DNA of 53,618 nt. Source: an uncultured Acholeplasmatales bacterium. GTDB taxonomy: Bacteria > Bacillota_I > Bacilli_A > Acholeplasmatales > Anaeroplasmataceae. The first letter of the stretch is position 1, and the number at the start of each line of letters is the position of its first letter. Below the pieces are notes generated by a model, which saw only the letters and a list, made by a program, of their open reading frames with translations, was not told where the DNA came from and made no database searches. Positions 44,998-53,573 of the stretch are shown here, in pieces. A program made the position numbers and the translations under genes. The stretch covers positions 1 through 53,618 of the forward strand of contig CALUQZ010000008.1 in NCBI GenBank assembly GCA_944323055.1. Direction: 5' to 3'.

Positions 44998-47900
44998 TTA
45001 AAATATTTCTTGTAATAATTGCTTCATTTTTTCTTTAATTTCATTAAACTCCGTTACTAAAATCCTATTAAATGCAATATCGTCAATAGTAAATGATGTA
45101 TTGAATAATGCTTCAAAAATGGCATTATGAGATTTACTAAATAAAGTAGATTTCCCAAGTTGTAATCCTAATGAAAAAAGCGAACTAGTAATCCCATTTC
45201 TTAAACTATCTCTCAATGATTTATCGTTATATAATGAATTTGCAAACGAAGATGTACCAGCAACTAAAGATCTACCAACATATAATCCTATTCCAGATGA
45301 TACTGTTGAAGTAAAGCCATATGCGGCACCAAAAATAGTTTGTAGGCCAACTTCACCTACATCTATATTATTAATTCCTTTTGTAACACCTTGCATTATA
45401 GCATTTGTTCCGCCTGCTGCTATACCACCAACAGCTGTTGCCGCAGCAACTGTAGCTATACCTCCTGTTGCAACTGTAGCAACTACAGTCGCAGCTACTA
45501 CAACCGCACAGCCAATGCCAAATAACAACCATCCAAGCCATTCTGGTGCATTAGCATCCGTATCATTTAACATAATTGGATTATTTGAACAATATGTGAA
45601 TAAGTTCATTTGATTTGGAATTGTTGGTTCTAAAAATGATGGACTATCTGCATTTAACCATCTACACCATTCAGGTACATAGTATCTAGATTTGCAGTAA
45701 TACATTTTAGATTCTTCATCATAGTAATATCCTTTATATCTAAATGGATTATATTTACCTAATGAATCTGCTTTAGAACCTATAATACTATTAATATTAC
45801 CAAACGCATCACAATCATATTTTACTACTACATTGCCATTAATGTCAATGATACCTAAAATGTTTTGTAAGACATCTCTAATGTATAGATATTTATTTGA
45901 ATCGTGAATAAATCCTATCAATTGGCTGTTTTCATCATATATAAAATCTAATCTATAACTATTATTTATTTCAGTTATTAGTCTATCACCACTATAGTAA
46001 TAATTAGTAATATTACCATTATTATCTTTCTTAATTCTTTTACCTTCAAGATCATAAGTATATTTTACATTATTAAATTTAATTAATCGTCTACCTTCAT
46101 ATTCATATGTATTACCATTATAACTAATTGGATTTAATGGATTATTAGAATCATAAGTAATAGTTTTATCATTTACTTTAACTAACCTATCTTTAATAGT
46201 TGAATCATAAGTATACGAACTATACACATCTGTCTTAGTTTCTTTATTAATTACAGGTTTCTTAATTACTTCTCCATTTGGTCCAATATATGTTTCAAAA
46301 TATTTAGTCGTTGTAGTGGTTGTTTTAAATACTTTTAAAATATTGCCATTATTATCATATGAATAATCCACATCATCTACTTTAGTTAAAAAACCATTTA
46401 TATTATAACCATATGTTTTATTACCAAAGTAACTATCTGATATGCCTGTTACATTACCAAGCTTATCTAAAGTATAATTTCTTGTAGTTAAAATATTACC
46501 ATTAGTTTTAATTACTTCTTTACCTAATTGTTTTGATATATATTTGGTATTACTTCTTGTTTTATAGGTATATGAATTAGATAATATTTCTTTATCTTTA
46601 TTAATAAATTCTTTTTTCTTTAACATACCAAAATCATCATATAAATTAATTTTAGTAAGAGCATTTAATTCATTAGCTAATTCGTTTACTGTACTTTCTT
46701 CACAGTAAGCATGTTTAATACCTAACATTTCAATTTGTCCATATAATGGATGATAATCATTAAATGTCCCAAAATTTGATATAGTCCTAGTATATGTGGC
46801 TGATTTACCTATATATAATTTATTAAAAGTTAACCGGCTCATATTAGATAAATTTATTTCTTTAATATGACCATTAACAAATACTCTTATAGTTATATCA
46901 TAACTATCAACAGAATCACTATTTAGTGCTACTTTATAAGATAAACCTATTGTTGTAAAACTATCATTTAACAAACCATAAACAACTCCAAAATTAGAAC
47001 CACATACATTTATTATTAATTCATTATTAGACCCTCTATATAAGCCAATACCTTCATTATTATCATCAACTACATCAAATATATATTGTTTATCTGTTTT
47101 AGTATCTGTATATACTCGTGCCATAATAGTCCATGAAGATCCTAAATTAAAATCATAAACCAAATTTCCACCATCAGCAACATAAGCATAATGTTTAGAT
47201 TCTTTGTTTAAATTAAAAGTTCTGTCTTTATCTTTACCTGATAAACTTCTTCTTTTAAATTCAATTGGTCTTGTTCCTTTTAATGAAGTTACACTATTTT
47301 GTAAAGGTACTAAATCATCTAATTTAGTCGTCTCTAAAATACTACTTTCACTAAAATCTACCCCATTGACATCAACTATTTCATTATCTACTAAATAATC
47401 TTTAGTAGTTCGATAAATTTTTAGAACATCACTACTTTTTAAATATTGATGTTTAGCTACAATAATAGCTGTAATATCACCACTAAAATAAGAACTTGAA
47501 CTTTCACTCCACCCAATACAATAATCTGGATTAACTCCTGTTGAAACATATAATCTAGGATTTTTCTTTTGATATTTTAAAACTTCAGCATTTAAATATA
47601 AATTATATTCACAAACATCATCATACCCTTGTCCGTCATATCTATTCATAAAATTAAGAGCAAAGAAATTCCATTTATTAAGATTAGCTTTATATTTTAT
47701 TTTACCTAAATTATGGCTAACATTAGAATCATCTATCACGCTTAATGATAAATAACCATAATCATATTTAACTTCTATATAATCACTAGCATTATCTTTT
47801 TTACAACTAAATAATATAGAACTAACATTATAACTATTTGGTCTAAACCAAAATGATATAAATCCAGAATTATCTACATATGAATCTGTAGTTGAAGCAT

Positions 47901-50346
47901 TTACTTTATATTTAGTTGTTGATGTATTTTTTAAATAAGGAATAATGCCATCATAGTTTTTAAAATATGTAGAATCATAACTAAATTTAGCAAACTTAAT
48001 ATCACTATCATTATTATAAATATTTTCTAATATTTCTGGATGAGAACCTTTAGATCTACTTATTGAATCATATGTTTCTGTCAAATTTTTACCAGCAACA
48101 TTTCTTGTTTCAATTGTTAAATTACCTAAATCGTCATAAATACCTAAAACATTTGAATCATTAGTTTTAACTTCTTTTACATTACCATTTGCATCATAAA
48201 CATATTCTTCAAGAAGTGTTCCATCTAATGTAATTTTCTTAACCCTCTTACATGCATCATATTCATAATGATATGTTGTTTTAGTTCCGTTTTGTTTATG
48301 ATATATGATATCAGTTATTAATTTATTATTATCATAAACAAATTCATAATATTCATTACCATATTTTTGCTTAATAAGGTTACTAAATTCATCGTATTCA
48401 TAATTTAAAATTGAGATATTATTTAATTTGATTTCTGTAACATTAAATTTGTCATCATAGTTAAAATCATAAACTGAACCATTGGCTAGAGTAATAGTTT
48501 TAATTCTACCATTTTCATAAGTATAAGTAGCTTTCATATTACCGCTAATAATTTCTTTTAAATTACCGTCATCATAATAATTAACATTTGTGATATGTCC
48601 TAAAGCATCTACTACTTGTTTAACTTTACCAAGTTCGTCATATGTATATGATGTTTTATTTTCAAGTTCATCGTACTCTTCTTTTACAAATTTACCATTG
48701 TTATCATATGTTTTTCTTAATTCTAAAACTTTAGTTTCATTTCTATCTTTAGTTATTGATTTTATTAAGTTGTTTTTATAGTTCGAATCATAAGTATTAG
48801 TAATTTTAACACCATAAGCTGAACTAATTTCTTTAACATTATCATTACTATCATAGCTAACTTTATAATTTGTTGAATCTTTACTTAATGTTTCTTTTGG
48901 TTTATTTGAACTATCGTAAGTAATATCATTTGAAGTAGAACCTGTTATAACCTTTTCTACATTACCATCATTATCATATTCATAAAAATTACCAAATTCC
49001 TTTTTTAGTACCATTACAAAGCCAATTTCTAAAGAAGCATTTGTTAATTCAAATTCAACATTTATACTATTACTACTACTTGTTTCATTATAACCAACAA
49101 CTACTATTTGATAATCACTAGAAACTTTTAATTCTTTAGTTTGCCCACCTAATTTAACAGTTGCAGAACCACTAATTAATTTCAAAATACTTACTAAAGT
49201 ATATGTATCCGTATCAATAGAATTAATATTGATACTTTTAGTTAGCTTGCCTGTCCCACTAAATCTATAAGCATTAGTAATATGTTTATTTACAACTTCA
49301 TTATTAATTGTAATATTTGTTTTTGTTAAACCATTATTACTAAATTTACCAACATCAGTACTTCCTAAAATATTATTAGTTGTATCTTTAATATTAATTC
49401 CATTACTAGCTTCTTTTAATTGTTTAAATTCATTATATTCTAATGCCATAACATTGCCAAAATCATCTATTTCTGATAATGGCATACTATCAGATTCTCT
49501 ATATATGACATAGGAATTTAATTTATTTAACAAATTATAAACTTTTGTTGTATAGTCACTTAAATAACTAATTTCATATTTAAGTTGAGCTGTTTCATTA
49601 TATAAATCACTAATTTTAGTTACTAAATTGTTTGTTATTTCGCATTTTAAACCAACTTTAATTGTATTATCTTTTACTGTAATTAACGTATCAGTATAAC
49701 TAATTAATATTTTAGCTACTTCTTTGCCAAATTCTTTATAAGTAATAGTACTAAGTTTATCACCATTATATGTTAAATCAATATTAATATAATCACTATT
49801 ATTTAAACTATAAATGATACTAGTCACTTTGCCATTTACCTGATTAAATCTAATTTTTTCATTATAATTATTTGTAATTGTTTTAGTAGCTGAAATAAAA
49901 TCTAAATTATATTTATCCCCATTAGCTTTATTAATAGTTTTTGGATATTCTGATAAAGATTCATAAACCATTACATTATCATATTTATCTCTAACCTCAT
50001 AATTATTACTTGCATTTTTCTTAATAGTAAGGCCTGTTTCTTTATTCATTACATCTAGGGTATATGAATCACTGCTTCCATCGGCATTTTTAATTGTAGC
50101 GCTACTTTCACTAACACTTAATTTATTATACAAACTTAGTTTAATACCATTACCAAAAATACCACTTACATTTCTATCTTGATAGTTATAAATTAAGCTT
50201 AAATCAAACGGTGCATTACCTTTAGTTTTAACAAGTGGTAAAACTAAATGCACATTATTACTAGTTTTAGCTAAATTAATATAGGCCTTAGCGCTGCCTA
50301 TTTCTTTTGTTATAAATTTATTATATTGTTTTAATCCTTTATTCAT
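44998..50346 (-). CDS. Giant Rhs/YD-repeat polymorphic toxin
   Basis: 1782 residues, GGAGG ribosome site, no signal peptide or known secretion domain at the N-terminus (MNKGLKQYNKFITKEIGSAK). Domains: beta-rich N-part (1-450) starting with the Rhs-type SGIFGNGIKLSLYNKLS; YD repeats about 460-735 (YEYDNDGNV, YDELGKVK); two LamG/concanavalin-like domains about 795-975 and 1050-1220; YD repeats about 1270-1550 ending in the Rhs core signature FRYKGYYYDEESKMYYCKSR YYVPEWCRWLNADSP and NLFTYCSNNPI. The variable tip (about 1590-1782) holds a Gly/Ala/Val-rich hydrophobic region (VVVAATVVATVATGGIATV) and helices. No enzymatic motif seen; membrane action is possible. Overlaps the NTase gene by 8 bases. 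Confidence 0.9.
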   Translation of the reverse strand: MNKGLKQYNKFITKEIGSAKAYINLAKTSNNVHLVLPLVKTKGNAPFDLSLIYNYQDRNVSGIFGNGIKLSLYNKLSVSESSATIKNADGSSDSYTLDVMNKETGLTIKKNASNNYEVRDKYDNVMVYESLSEYPKTINKANGDKYNLDFISATKTITNNYNEKIRFNQVNGKVTSIIYSLNNSDYINIDLTYNGDKLSTITYKEFGKEVAKILISYTDTLITVKDNTIKVGLKCEITNNLVTKISDLYNETAQLKYEISYLSDYTTKVYNLLNKLNSYVIYRESDSMPLSEIDDFGNVMALEYNEFKQLKEASNGINIKDTTNNILGSTDVGKFSNNGLTKTNITINNEVVNKHITNAYRFSGTGKLTKSININSIDTDTYTLVSILKLISGSATVKLGGQTKELKVSSDYQIVVVGYNETSSSNSINVEFELTNASLEIGFVMVLKKEFGNFYEYDNDGNVEKVITGSTSNDITYDSSNKPKETLSKDSTNYKVSYDSNDNVKEISSAYGVKITNTYDSNYKNNLIKSITKDRNETKVLELRKTYDNNGKFVKEEYDELENKTSYTYDELGKVKQVVDALGHITNVNYYDDGNLKEIISGNMKATYTYENGRIKTITLANGSVYDFNYDDKFNVTEIKLNNISILNYEYDEFSNLIKQKYGNEYYEFVYDNNKLITDIIYHKQNGTKTTYHYEYDACKRVKKITLDGTLLEEYVYDANGNVKEVKTNDSNVLGIYDDLGNLTIETRNVAGKNLTETYDSISRSKGSHPEILENIYNNDSDIKFAKFSYDSTYFKNYDGIIPYLKNTSTTKYKVNASTTDSYVDNSGFISFWFRPNSYNVSSILFSCKKDNASDYIEVKYDYGYLSLSVIDDSNVSHNLGKIKYKANLNKWNFFALNFMNRYDGQGYDDVCEYNLYLNAEVLKYQKKNPRLYVSTGVNPDYCIGWSESSSSYFSGDITAIIVAKHQYLKSSDVLKIYRTTKDYLVDNEIVDVNGVDFSESSILETTKLDDLVPLQNSVTSLKGTRPIEFKRRSLSGKDKDRTFNLNKESKHYAYVADGGNLVYDFNLGSSWTIMARVYTDTKTDKQYIFDVVDDNNEGIGLYRGSNNELIINVCGSNFGVVYGLLNDSFTTIGLSYKVALNSDSVDSYDITIRVFVNGHIKEINLSNMSRLTFNKLYIGKSATYTRTISNFGTFNDYHPLYGQIEMLGIKHAYCEESTVNELANELNALTKINLYDDFGMLKKKEFINKDKEILSNSYTYKTRSNTKYISKQLGKEVIKTNGNILTTRNYTLDKLGNVTGISDSYFGNKTYGYNINGFLTKVDDVDYSYDNNGNILKVFKTTTTTTKYFETYIGPNGEVIKKPVINKETKTDVYSSYTYDSTIKDRLVKVNDKTITYDSNNPLNPISYNGNTYEYEGRRLIKFNNVKYTYDLEGKRIKKDNNGNITNYYYSGDRLITEINNSYRLDFIYDENSQLIGFIHDSNKYLYIRDVLQNILGIIDINGNVVVKYDCDAFGNINSIIGSKADSLGKYNPFRYKGYYYDEESKMYYCKSRYYVPEWCRWLNADSPSFLEPTIPNQMNLFTYCSNNPIMLNDTDANAPEWLGWLLFGIGCAVVVAATVVATVATGGIATVAAATAVGGIAAGGTNAIMQGVTKGINNIDVGEVGLQTIFGAAYGFTSTVSSGIGLYVGRSLVAGTSSFANSLYNDKSLRDSLRNGITSSLFSLGLQLGKSTLFSKSHNAIFEALFNTSFTIDDIAFNRILVTEFNEIKEKMKQLLQEIF

Positions 50347-51274
50347 AATTTTTATCCTCCATAAATATTGTTTTTATTACATTAATTTCTTTAATGAATT
50401 CATCTGATAAATAATCACTAATTTCACTAAAATCGATAAATCTTTTAAATTTATTAAAATAATACTCTTTTAAGAAATTGATTGTATTTTCTTTCTCTAT
50501 ACTTGTTTTATCTTGATTAAAAGTGAAAAGCAAATCAATATCTGAATCTATTCTACTAACTCCTTTAGCAAACGAGCCAAATAAGAACATACTTTTTATA
50601 CCTTTACTTTGTAAGAAATCTTTATCTTCTCGCAAGGTATTAATTACATCTTCTACTGTTAAAACTTTTAAATTTTCATAATAACTTTTATCTTGATATT
50701 TATTATTAATAATTATTTCATAAATAAAACTAAATATACTTTTATCACCATCTAAATAATATCTATCTCTTAATTTTAAGTACTTTTCGAAATCTCTTTT
50801 TAATACTTTTATTGTTGGCATATTTAGCTTTAATAAGCCATAATTTAAAAACATTAAAGATATAAGTGTTCTATCAAATTCTTTAATTTCAACCATCTCT
50901 TTATAAGCTTCTAAATGAAATTTTATAATATCGTCTATTCTATCACTTATAATATTAATATGATTTTTTATGACTAATCTGATAATCATTGCTTCATCTG
51001 GTAATTTACCATTTAATAAATAAAAGAATTTATTTAGTAATTCTCTTGTAAAATCTCTCTTATGATTACTAATTAGATAATAATAAGCATCATAATAATC
51101 TTTAAATAATTCATATAAATCATTTTTAGGTTTAATCTCACTATAAATCACTTTTTTAAATTCATCATGATCTAACATTAAACCTAATCCTCTTAAAGTC
51201 TTTTCAACAAATCCTGCTACTTTTTTACGCACGATTAACTCCTTACCGCTTTTTAAATCTGTAAATTCATTCAT
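50339..51274 (-). CDS. Fic-like domain fused to a nucleotidyltransferase
   Basis: 311 residues. The C-terminal domain is a pol-beta/MNT nucleotidyltransferase: FLFGSFAKGVSRIDSDIDLL gives the G-S and D-x-D residues. The N-terminal 200 residues are helical and resemble a Fic/Fido fold in the tail (LISLMFLNYGLLKLNMPTI, then EKYLKLRDRY), but the HPFxDGNGR box is replaced by EIKEFDRT, so AMPylation by it is unlikely. AAGGAG ribosome site. Overlaps the Rhs start, so translation is coupled. Might modify the toxin, tRNA or a partner; alternatively a MenA/MntA-like antitoxin or toxin. Confidence 0.65.
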   Translation of the reverse strand: MNEFTDLKSGKELIVRKKVAGFVEKTLRGLGLMLDHDEFKKVIYSEIKPKNDLYELFKDYYDAYYYLISNHKRDFTRELLNKFFYLLNGKLPDEAMIIRLVIKNHINIISDRIDDIIKFHLEAYKEMVEIKEFDRTLISLMFLNYGLLKLNMPTIKVLKRDFEKYLKLRDRYYLDGDKSIFSFIYEIIINNKYQDKSYYENLKVLTVEDVINTLREDKDFLQSKGIKSMFLFGSFAKGVSRIDSDIDLLFTFNQDKTSIEKENTINFLKEYYFNKFKRFIDFSEISDYLSDEFIKEINVIKTIFMEDKNYE

Positions 51275-51281
51275 TAATTAT

Positions 51282-51554
51282 TTACTCCTTTTTAAATATT
51301 TGTTTAATTATTTGATTAGTACCTGTAGCTGAAGCTCCAGCTACAAGTCCCATCAATAAAGCTTCATACATATTTGTAACATTAATTATAGCTTTATCGG
51401 TAAAATAAATTATTAAACTTACCGTTCCTCCTACAATAGTTACAATAATAGGTATTAATTTATAATATTCTGTTTTATTCTTAAAGATAAACTTATAAAT
51501 TTCACCAATAATATAAGCTATTAAAATAATTAAAATTAGACCAATATTATTCAT
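51282..51554 (-). CDS. Holin-like membrane protein
   Basis: 90 residues from ATG 51554 (GAAGGAG eight bases upstream; the TTG at 51572 lies in that site). Helices at about 5-20, 32-52 and 62-80 (YEALLMGLVAGASATGTNQI), basic end KQIFKKE. Size, topology and the G-L-x-A-G-A-S-A-T-G-T-N-Q tail match small phage holins. Placed directly upstream of the NTase and Rhs genes. Suggests release of the Rhs protein by membrane permeabilisation. Confidence 0.75.
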   Translation of the reverse strand: MNNIGLILIILIAYIIGEIYKFIFKNKTEYYKLIPIIVTIVGGTVSLIIYFTDKAIINVTNMYEALLMGLVAGASATGTNQIIKQIFKKE

Positions 51555-51558
51555 TATC

Positions 51559-51717
51559 TTATTCTCCTTCAATTAAAATCTTTTCTTCTACTTTAGCTAG
51601 TCTTATATCTAAATCATGAAAATTGTCATTTAACTTAGTTAAATTATTGTTTTGATTTATTAGTTCTCTTTTAATATAATCAATATCAGTTAGTATTTGA
51701 CCTTCAAATTCCTTCAT
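51559..51717 (-). CDS. Small coiled-coil protein
   Basis: 52 residues from ATG 51717: MKEFEGQILTDIDYIKRELI NQNN, heptad-like leucine/isoleucine spacing through LTKLNDNFHDLDIRLAKVEEKI. It resembles the soluble coiled coil of XhlA/BhlA-type lysis helpers but without a membrane helix, which is supplied by the neighbouring ORF. Weak ribosome site, overlaps the ORF upstream by 14 bases and nearly meets the holin gene. Confidence 0.6.
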   Translation of the reverse strand: MKEFEGQILTDIDYIKRELINQNNNLTKLNDNFHDLDIRLAKVEEKILIEGE

Positions 51718-51835
51718 CTTTATCGTCTTTTTTATTTGTTCGTCTATTATTAATAACTGCAAATAAAATACTAGATATTGAAGCCACTAAACTAACTAAA
51801 GCTGTAATTAATGATATATCTATAATAATCACCAT
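51704..51835 (-). CDS. Tiny single-helix membrane protein
   Basis: 43 residues from ATG 51835 (or GTG 51832): one membrane helix (ISLITALVSLVASISSILF) and a charged tail (NNRRTNKKDDKDEGI). AAGG lies just before the start. Overlaps the coiled-coil gene. Likely part of a lysis/release cassette with the following two genes. Confidence 0.55.
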   Translation of the reverse strand: MVIIIDISLITALVSLVASISSILFAVINNRRTNKKDDKDEGI

Positions 51836-51839
51836 CCTT

Positions 51840-52030
51840 AAATTAGGTCATAGTTTTGGCACCACCCATCATTTACTAATTATTCAATTTAAATATTGGT
51901 CTTAAACCATGGTTATCATTCCTTCCATGTAAGAACTAACCAAACTAACTGTCGCGACTTAATATTGTTTAGTCTAGTTTCTCTTACACTTATAAAAGGA
52001 AGTCTAATTTAAATTTTGGAACCCTAAAAA
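51840..52030 (-). promoter_or_regulatory. Leader before the release cassette
   Basis: No ORF. Leftward RNA can fold GTAAGA (near 51968-51988) with TCTTAC (near 51930) through further matches ACTA and AAAC. CATGGAAGG...CCATGG and GGTTTAAGACC add small hairpins. It lies between the sigma-type gene and the first gene of the cassette, the place for a promoter read by that sigma factor. No sigma-A promoter is obvious. Confidence 0.4.
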
Positions 52031-52678
52031 TTATTTTTTTAAATTTGCCCTAATAAAATCTAAATCTTCTTTTGTTAAAGACTCTTTTAATTTACTAATT
52101 ATGTTCTTTATAGTTTTTTCTATAGCTTTATGACTAACTCCAAAAACCTCACCTATTTGAGCATATGTTTTATTTTCTTTAAAATAGAGTCTTATTTTTT
52201 CAAACTGTTCTAAAGTTGTTAATCCCTCAACTTTATTCCACAACAACTTTTCAGCAATATTTCTATAAATATTATTTTCAACTTCAAGTTTTTTCATATC
52301 TTCTTTAGTAAGATTATCTAATAATAAAGGCTCACCATTTTTTGGTTTTTCACATTTACTACAATCATCCATACATCTCTTATAACCTATACCATTTTTA
52401 GCTCTAATAAGACATCTTTTTTCAAGTTGAAACTTTTTCCATTCACGCCAAATTGGTCGCTTATATAGTAAATAGTCATGTTTATCAACATAAATAGTCG
52501 TAGTTTTATTAAAATATTCATCTTTAAGTTCAATATAGTAACATCTTTCATCAGTCTTGGTTTGAAGCTCAACGTCAGTTAAGTTACTACAATGAAACTT
52601 CTCATTACCATCTAGTGCCTCTACTTCTTCATCACTAAAAGCATCTATTTCTAACTTTATATTATCATCAATATTCAC
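52031..52678 (-). CDS. Sigma-70 region 4-like regulator with Cys cluster
   Basis: 215 residues from GTG 52678 (GAAGGAG eight bases upstream, masked by a hairpin). Residues about 75-120 hold a possible metal site: RCLIRAKNGIGYKRCMDDCSKC. The C-terminal 60 residues are a sigma region 4/HTH (TTLEQFEKIRLYFKENKTYA QIGEVFGVSHKAIEKTI). The family is found on mobile elements of Bacillota. Region 2 is not visible, so it may be a partial sigma or a DNA-binding activator. Likely controls the Rhs locus downstream. Confidence 0.75.
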   Translation of the reverse strand: MNIDDNIKLEIDAFSDEEVEALDGNEKFHCSNLTDVELQTKTDERCYYIELKDEYFNKTTTIYVDKHDYLLYKRPIWREWKKFQLEKRCLIRAKNGIGYKRCMDDCSKCEKPKNGEPLLLDNLTKEDMKKLEVENNIYRNIAEKLLWNKVEGLTTLEQFEKIRLYFKENKTYAQIGEVFGVSHKAIEKTIKNIISKLKESLTKEDLDFIRANLKK

Positions 52679-52905
52679 TGTGTTACTCCTTCGTATTTGA
52701 AGGCGTAAGCCACAGCTTGCAAAATCTTACGTTGTCATGCCAACCGTGGCTATTCGCCTAAAGTCAGCAACACTCGATTCACCTAAGTTTTGCCTCTATA
52801 AAACCGACAGTATGTGAATCGGAGACATTGAGTTTCCGGAGTCAAATGCCCCTTGCTGTCAGTTAAAATTTGTTTCTTAAGACTTACATCTCTAGTCTTC
52901 GTTAT
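52679..52905 (-). ncRNA. Structured leader RNA with masked ribosome site
   Basis: About half G+C in the segment I counted, against a very AT-rich background. Leftward RNA helices by plus coordinates: 52856-52864 with 52802-52810 (9 bp) and 52814-52821 with 52775-52782 (8 bp, perfect) interlock as a pseudoknot. 52755-52759/52746-52751 pair with 52701-52705/52708-52713 (AGGCG, AGCCAC with GTGGCT, CGCCT). The last hairpin CCTTC-AAATAC-GAAGG (52688-52703) hides the Shine-Dalgarno of the sigma-type gene and shares CCT with the preceding helix, so the two exclude each other. No known riboswitch class recognised. Confidence 0.65.
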
Positions 52906-53031
52906 CTATAATTCACGAGCAAACTCCTCTTCTTTGAAAAGCTCCCAAGAATTAACTATTAAGTTACCTTCAGCATCATAAGCGTCAGGTTGAAACTCAC
53001 CAGAGTCGGGTTTAAGAACTCTTTTATTCAT
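52906..53031 (-). CDS. 41-residue leader ORF
   Basis: MNKRVLKPDSGEFQPDAYDA EGNLIVNSWELFKEEEFAREL behind a perfect AGGAGGTGA ribosome site. Acidic, without membrane helix. It lies before the structured leader of the sigma-type gene. It may be a real small protein or a coupling/attenuation peptide. Also rich in well-used codons for such a short frame. Confidence 0.7.
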   Translation of the reverse strand: MNKRVLKPDSGEFQPDAYDAEGNLIVNSWELFKEEEFAREL

Positions 53032-53079
53032 ATCTGTTCACCTCCTGGCTACATCGTACCTTTTAGCCAATCAAAAATA

Positions 53080-53108
53080 TGTGGTGGGTTTGTGGTATTT
53101 TCTGTGGT
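53080..53108. repeat. Three TGTGGT direct repeats, helical spacing
   Basis: TGTGGT at 53080-53085, 53091-53096 and 53103-53108 (11 and 12 bases apart), just downstream of the leftward promoter. A regulator could bind one face of the helix. Confidence 0.6.
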
Positions 53109-53120
53109 TTTTCATCAAAA

Positions 53121-53155
53121 TTGAAAAAATATCGTTTTTATGCTAGAATTTTCAA
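53121..53155. promoter_or_regulatory. Overlapping divergent promoters
   Basis: Rightward: TTGAAA (53121-53126), 17 bases, TGC-TAGAAT (53144-53149, extended -10). Leftward: TTGAAA (53150-53155), 18 bases, TATTTT (53126-53131). They use the same 35 bp, so only one can be occupied at a time. Confidence 0.65.
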
Positions 53156-53186
53156 TGTAAGATCAATATTAAAAGGGGTGATTTAG

Positions 53187-53567
53187 ATGTTTATAATGTG
53201 CTCATCCGCCATTATTAGCCTTTTGGCGTATGCCAAAAAAAACGGTTCGCAAACCGACATTTTTATAACACTATATAATTTTCCTAAAATAAATTTTTAC
53301 TTCGCTAGCGACAATAAGAAAGTGAATAATTATAGGAAGGGAACCCCAATTGACGCTGACGTTGAAAATCTTATAAAGGACGTTTCTCCAACCGATTTAG
53401 CAAATTATTACAAAAAATACTTAATTCCAAAAATAGAGGTTAGACAAAAAAGAAATTTAGTTCTTGCTATAAGAAAAATTCTAGAACTAGATCCAACGAG
53501 CAACGATACCTTCATCAATGAAGAATTAAAAATTAAAAAAGGGGGCTGTGAAAAAATAAACAGCTAA
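53187..53567 (+). CDS. Hypothetical protein divergent from the sigma/Rhs locus
   Basis: 126 residues (or 123 from the ATG at 53196) behind AAAAGGGGTG and a good promoter. Predicted helical, with KDVSPTDLANYYKKYLIPKI EVRQKRN and IRKILELD in the middle. No family recognised and no clear helix-turn-helix. Its first codons contain two perfect hairpins: TTTTGGC-GTAT-GCCAAAA (53221-53238) and CGGTT-CGCA-AACCG (53243-53256). The position opposite the sigma-type operon suggests a regulator. Confidence 0.65.
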   Translation: MFIMCSSAIISLLAYAKKNGSQTDIFITLYNFPKINFYFASDNKKVNNYRKGTPIDADVENLIKDVSPTDLANYYKKYLIPKIEVRQKRNLVLAIRKILELDPTSNDTFINEELKIKKGGCEKINS

Positions 53568-53573
53568 AAAATA

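Noticed and set aside
44998-50346. CRISPR or tandem DNA repeats
   Set aside because: Recurring patterns are protein-level YD repeats; no identical direct repeats with spacers are seen anywhere in the window.
52387-52572. Leftward ORF of 61 residues
   Set aside because: Alternative frame inside the sigma-type gene, no ribosome site.
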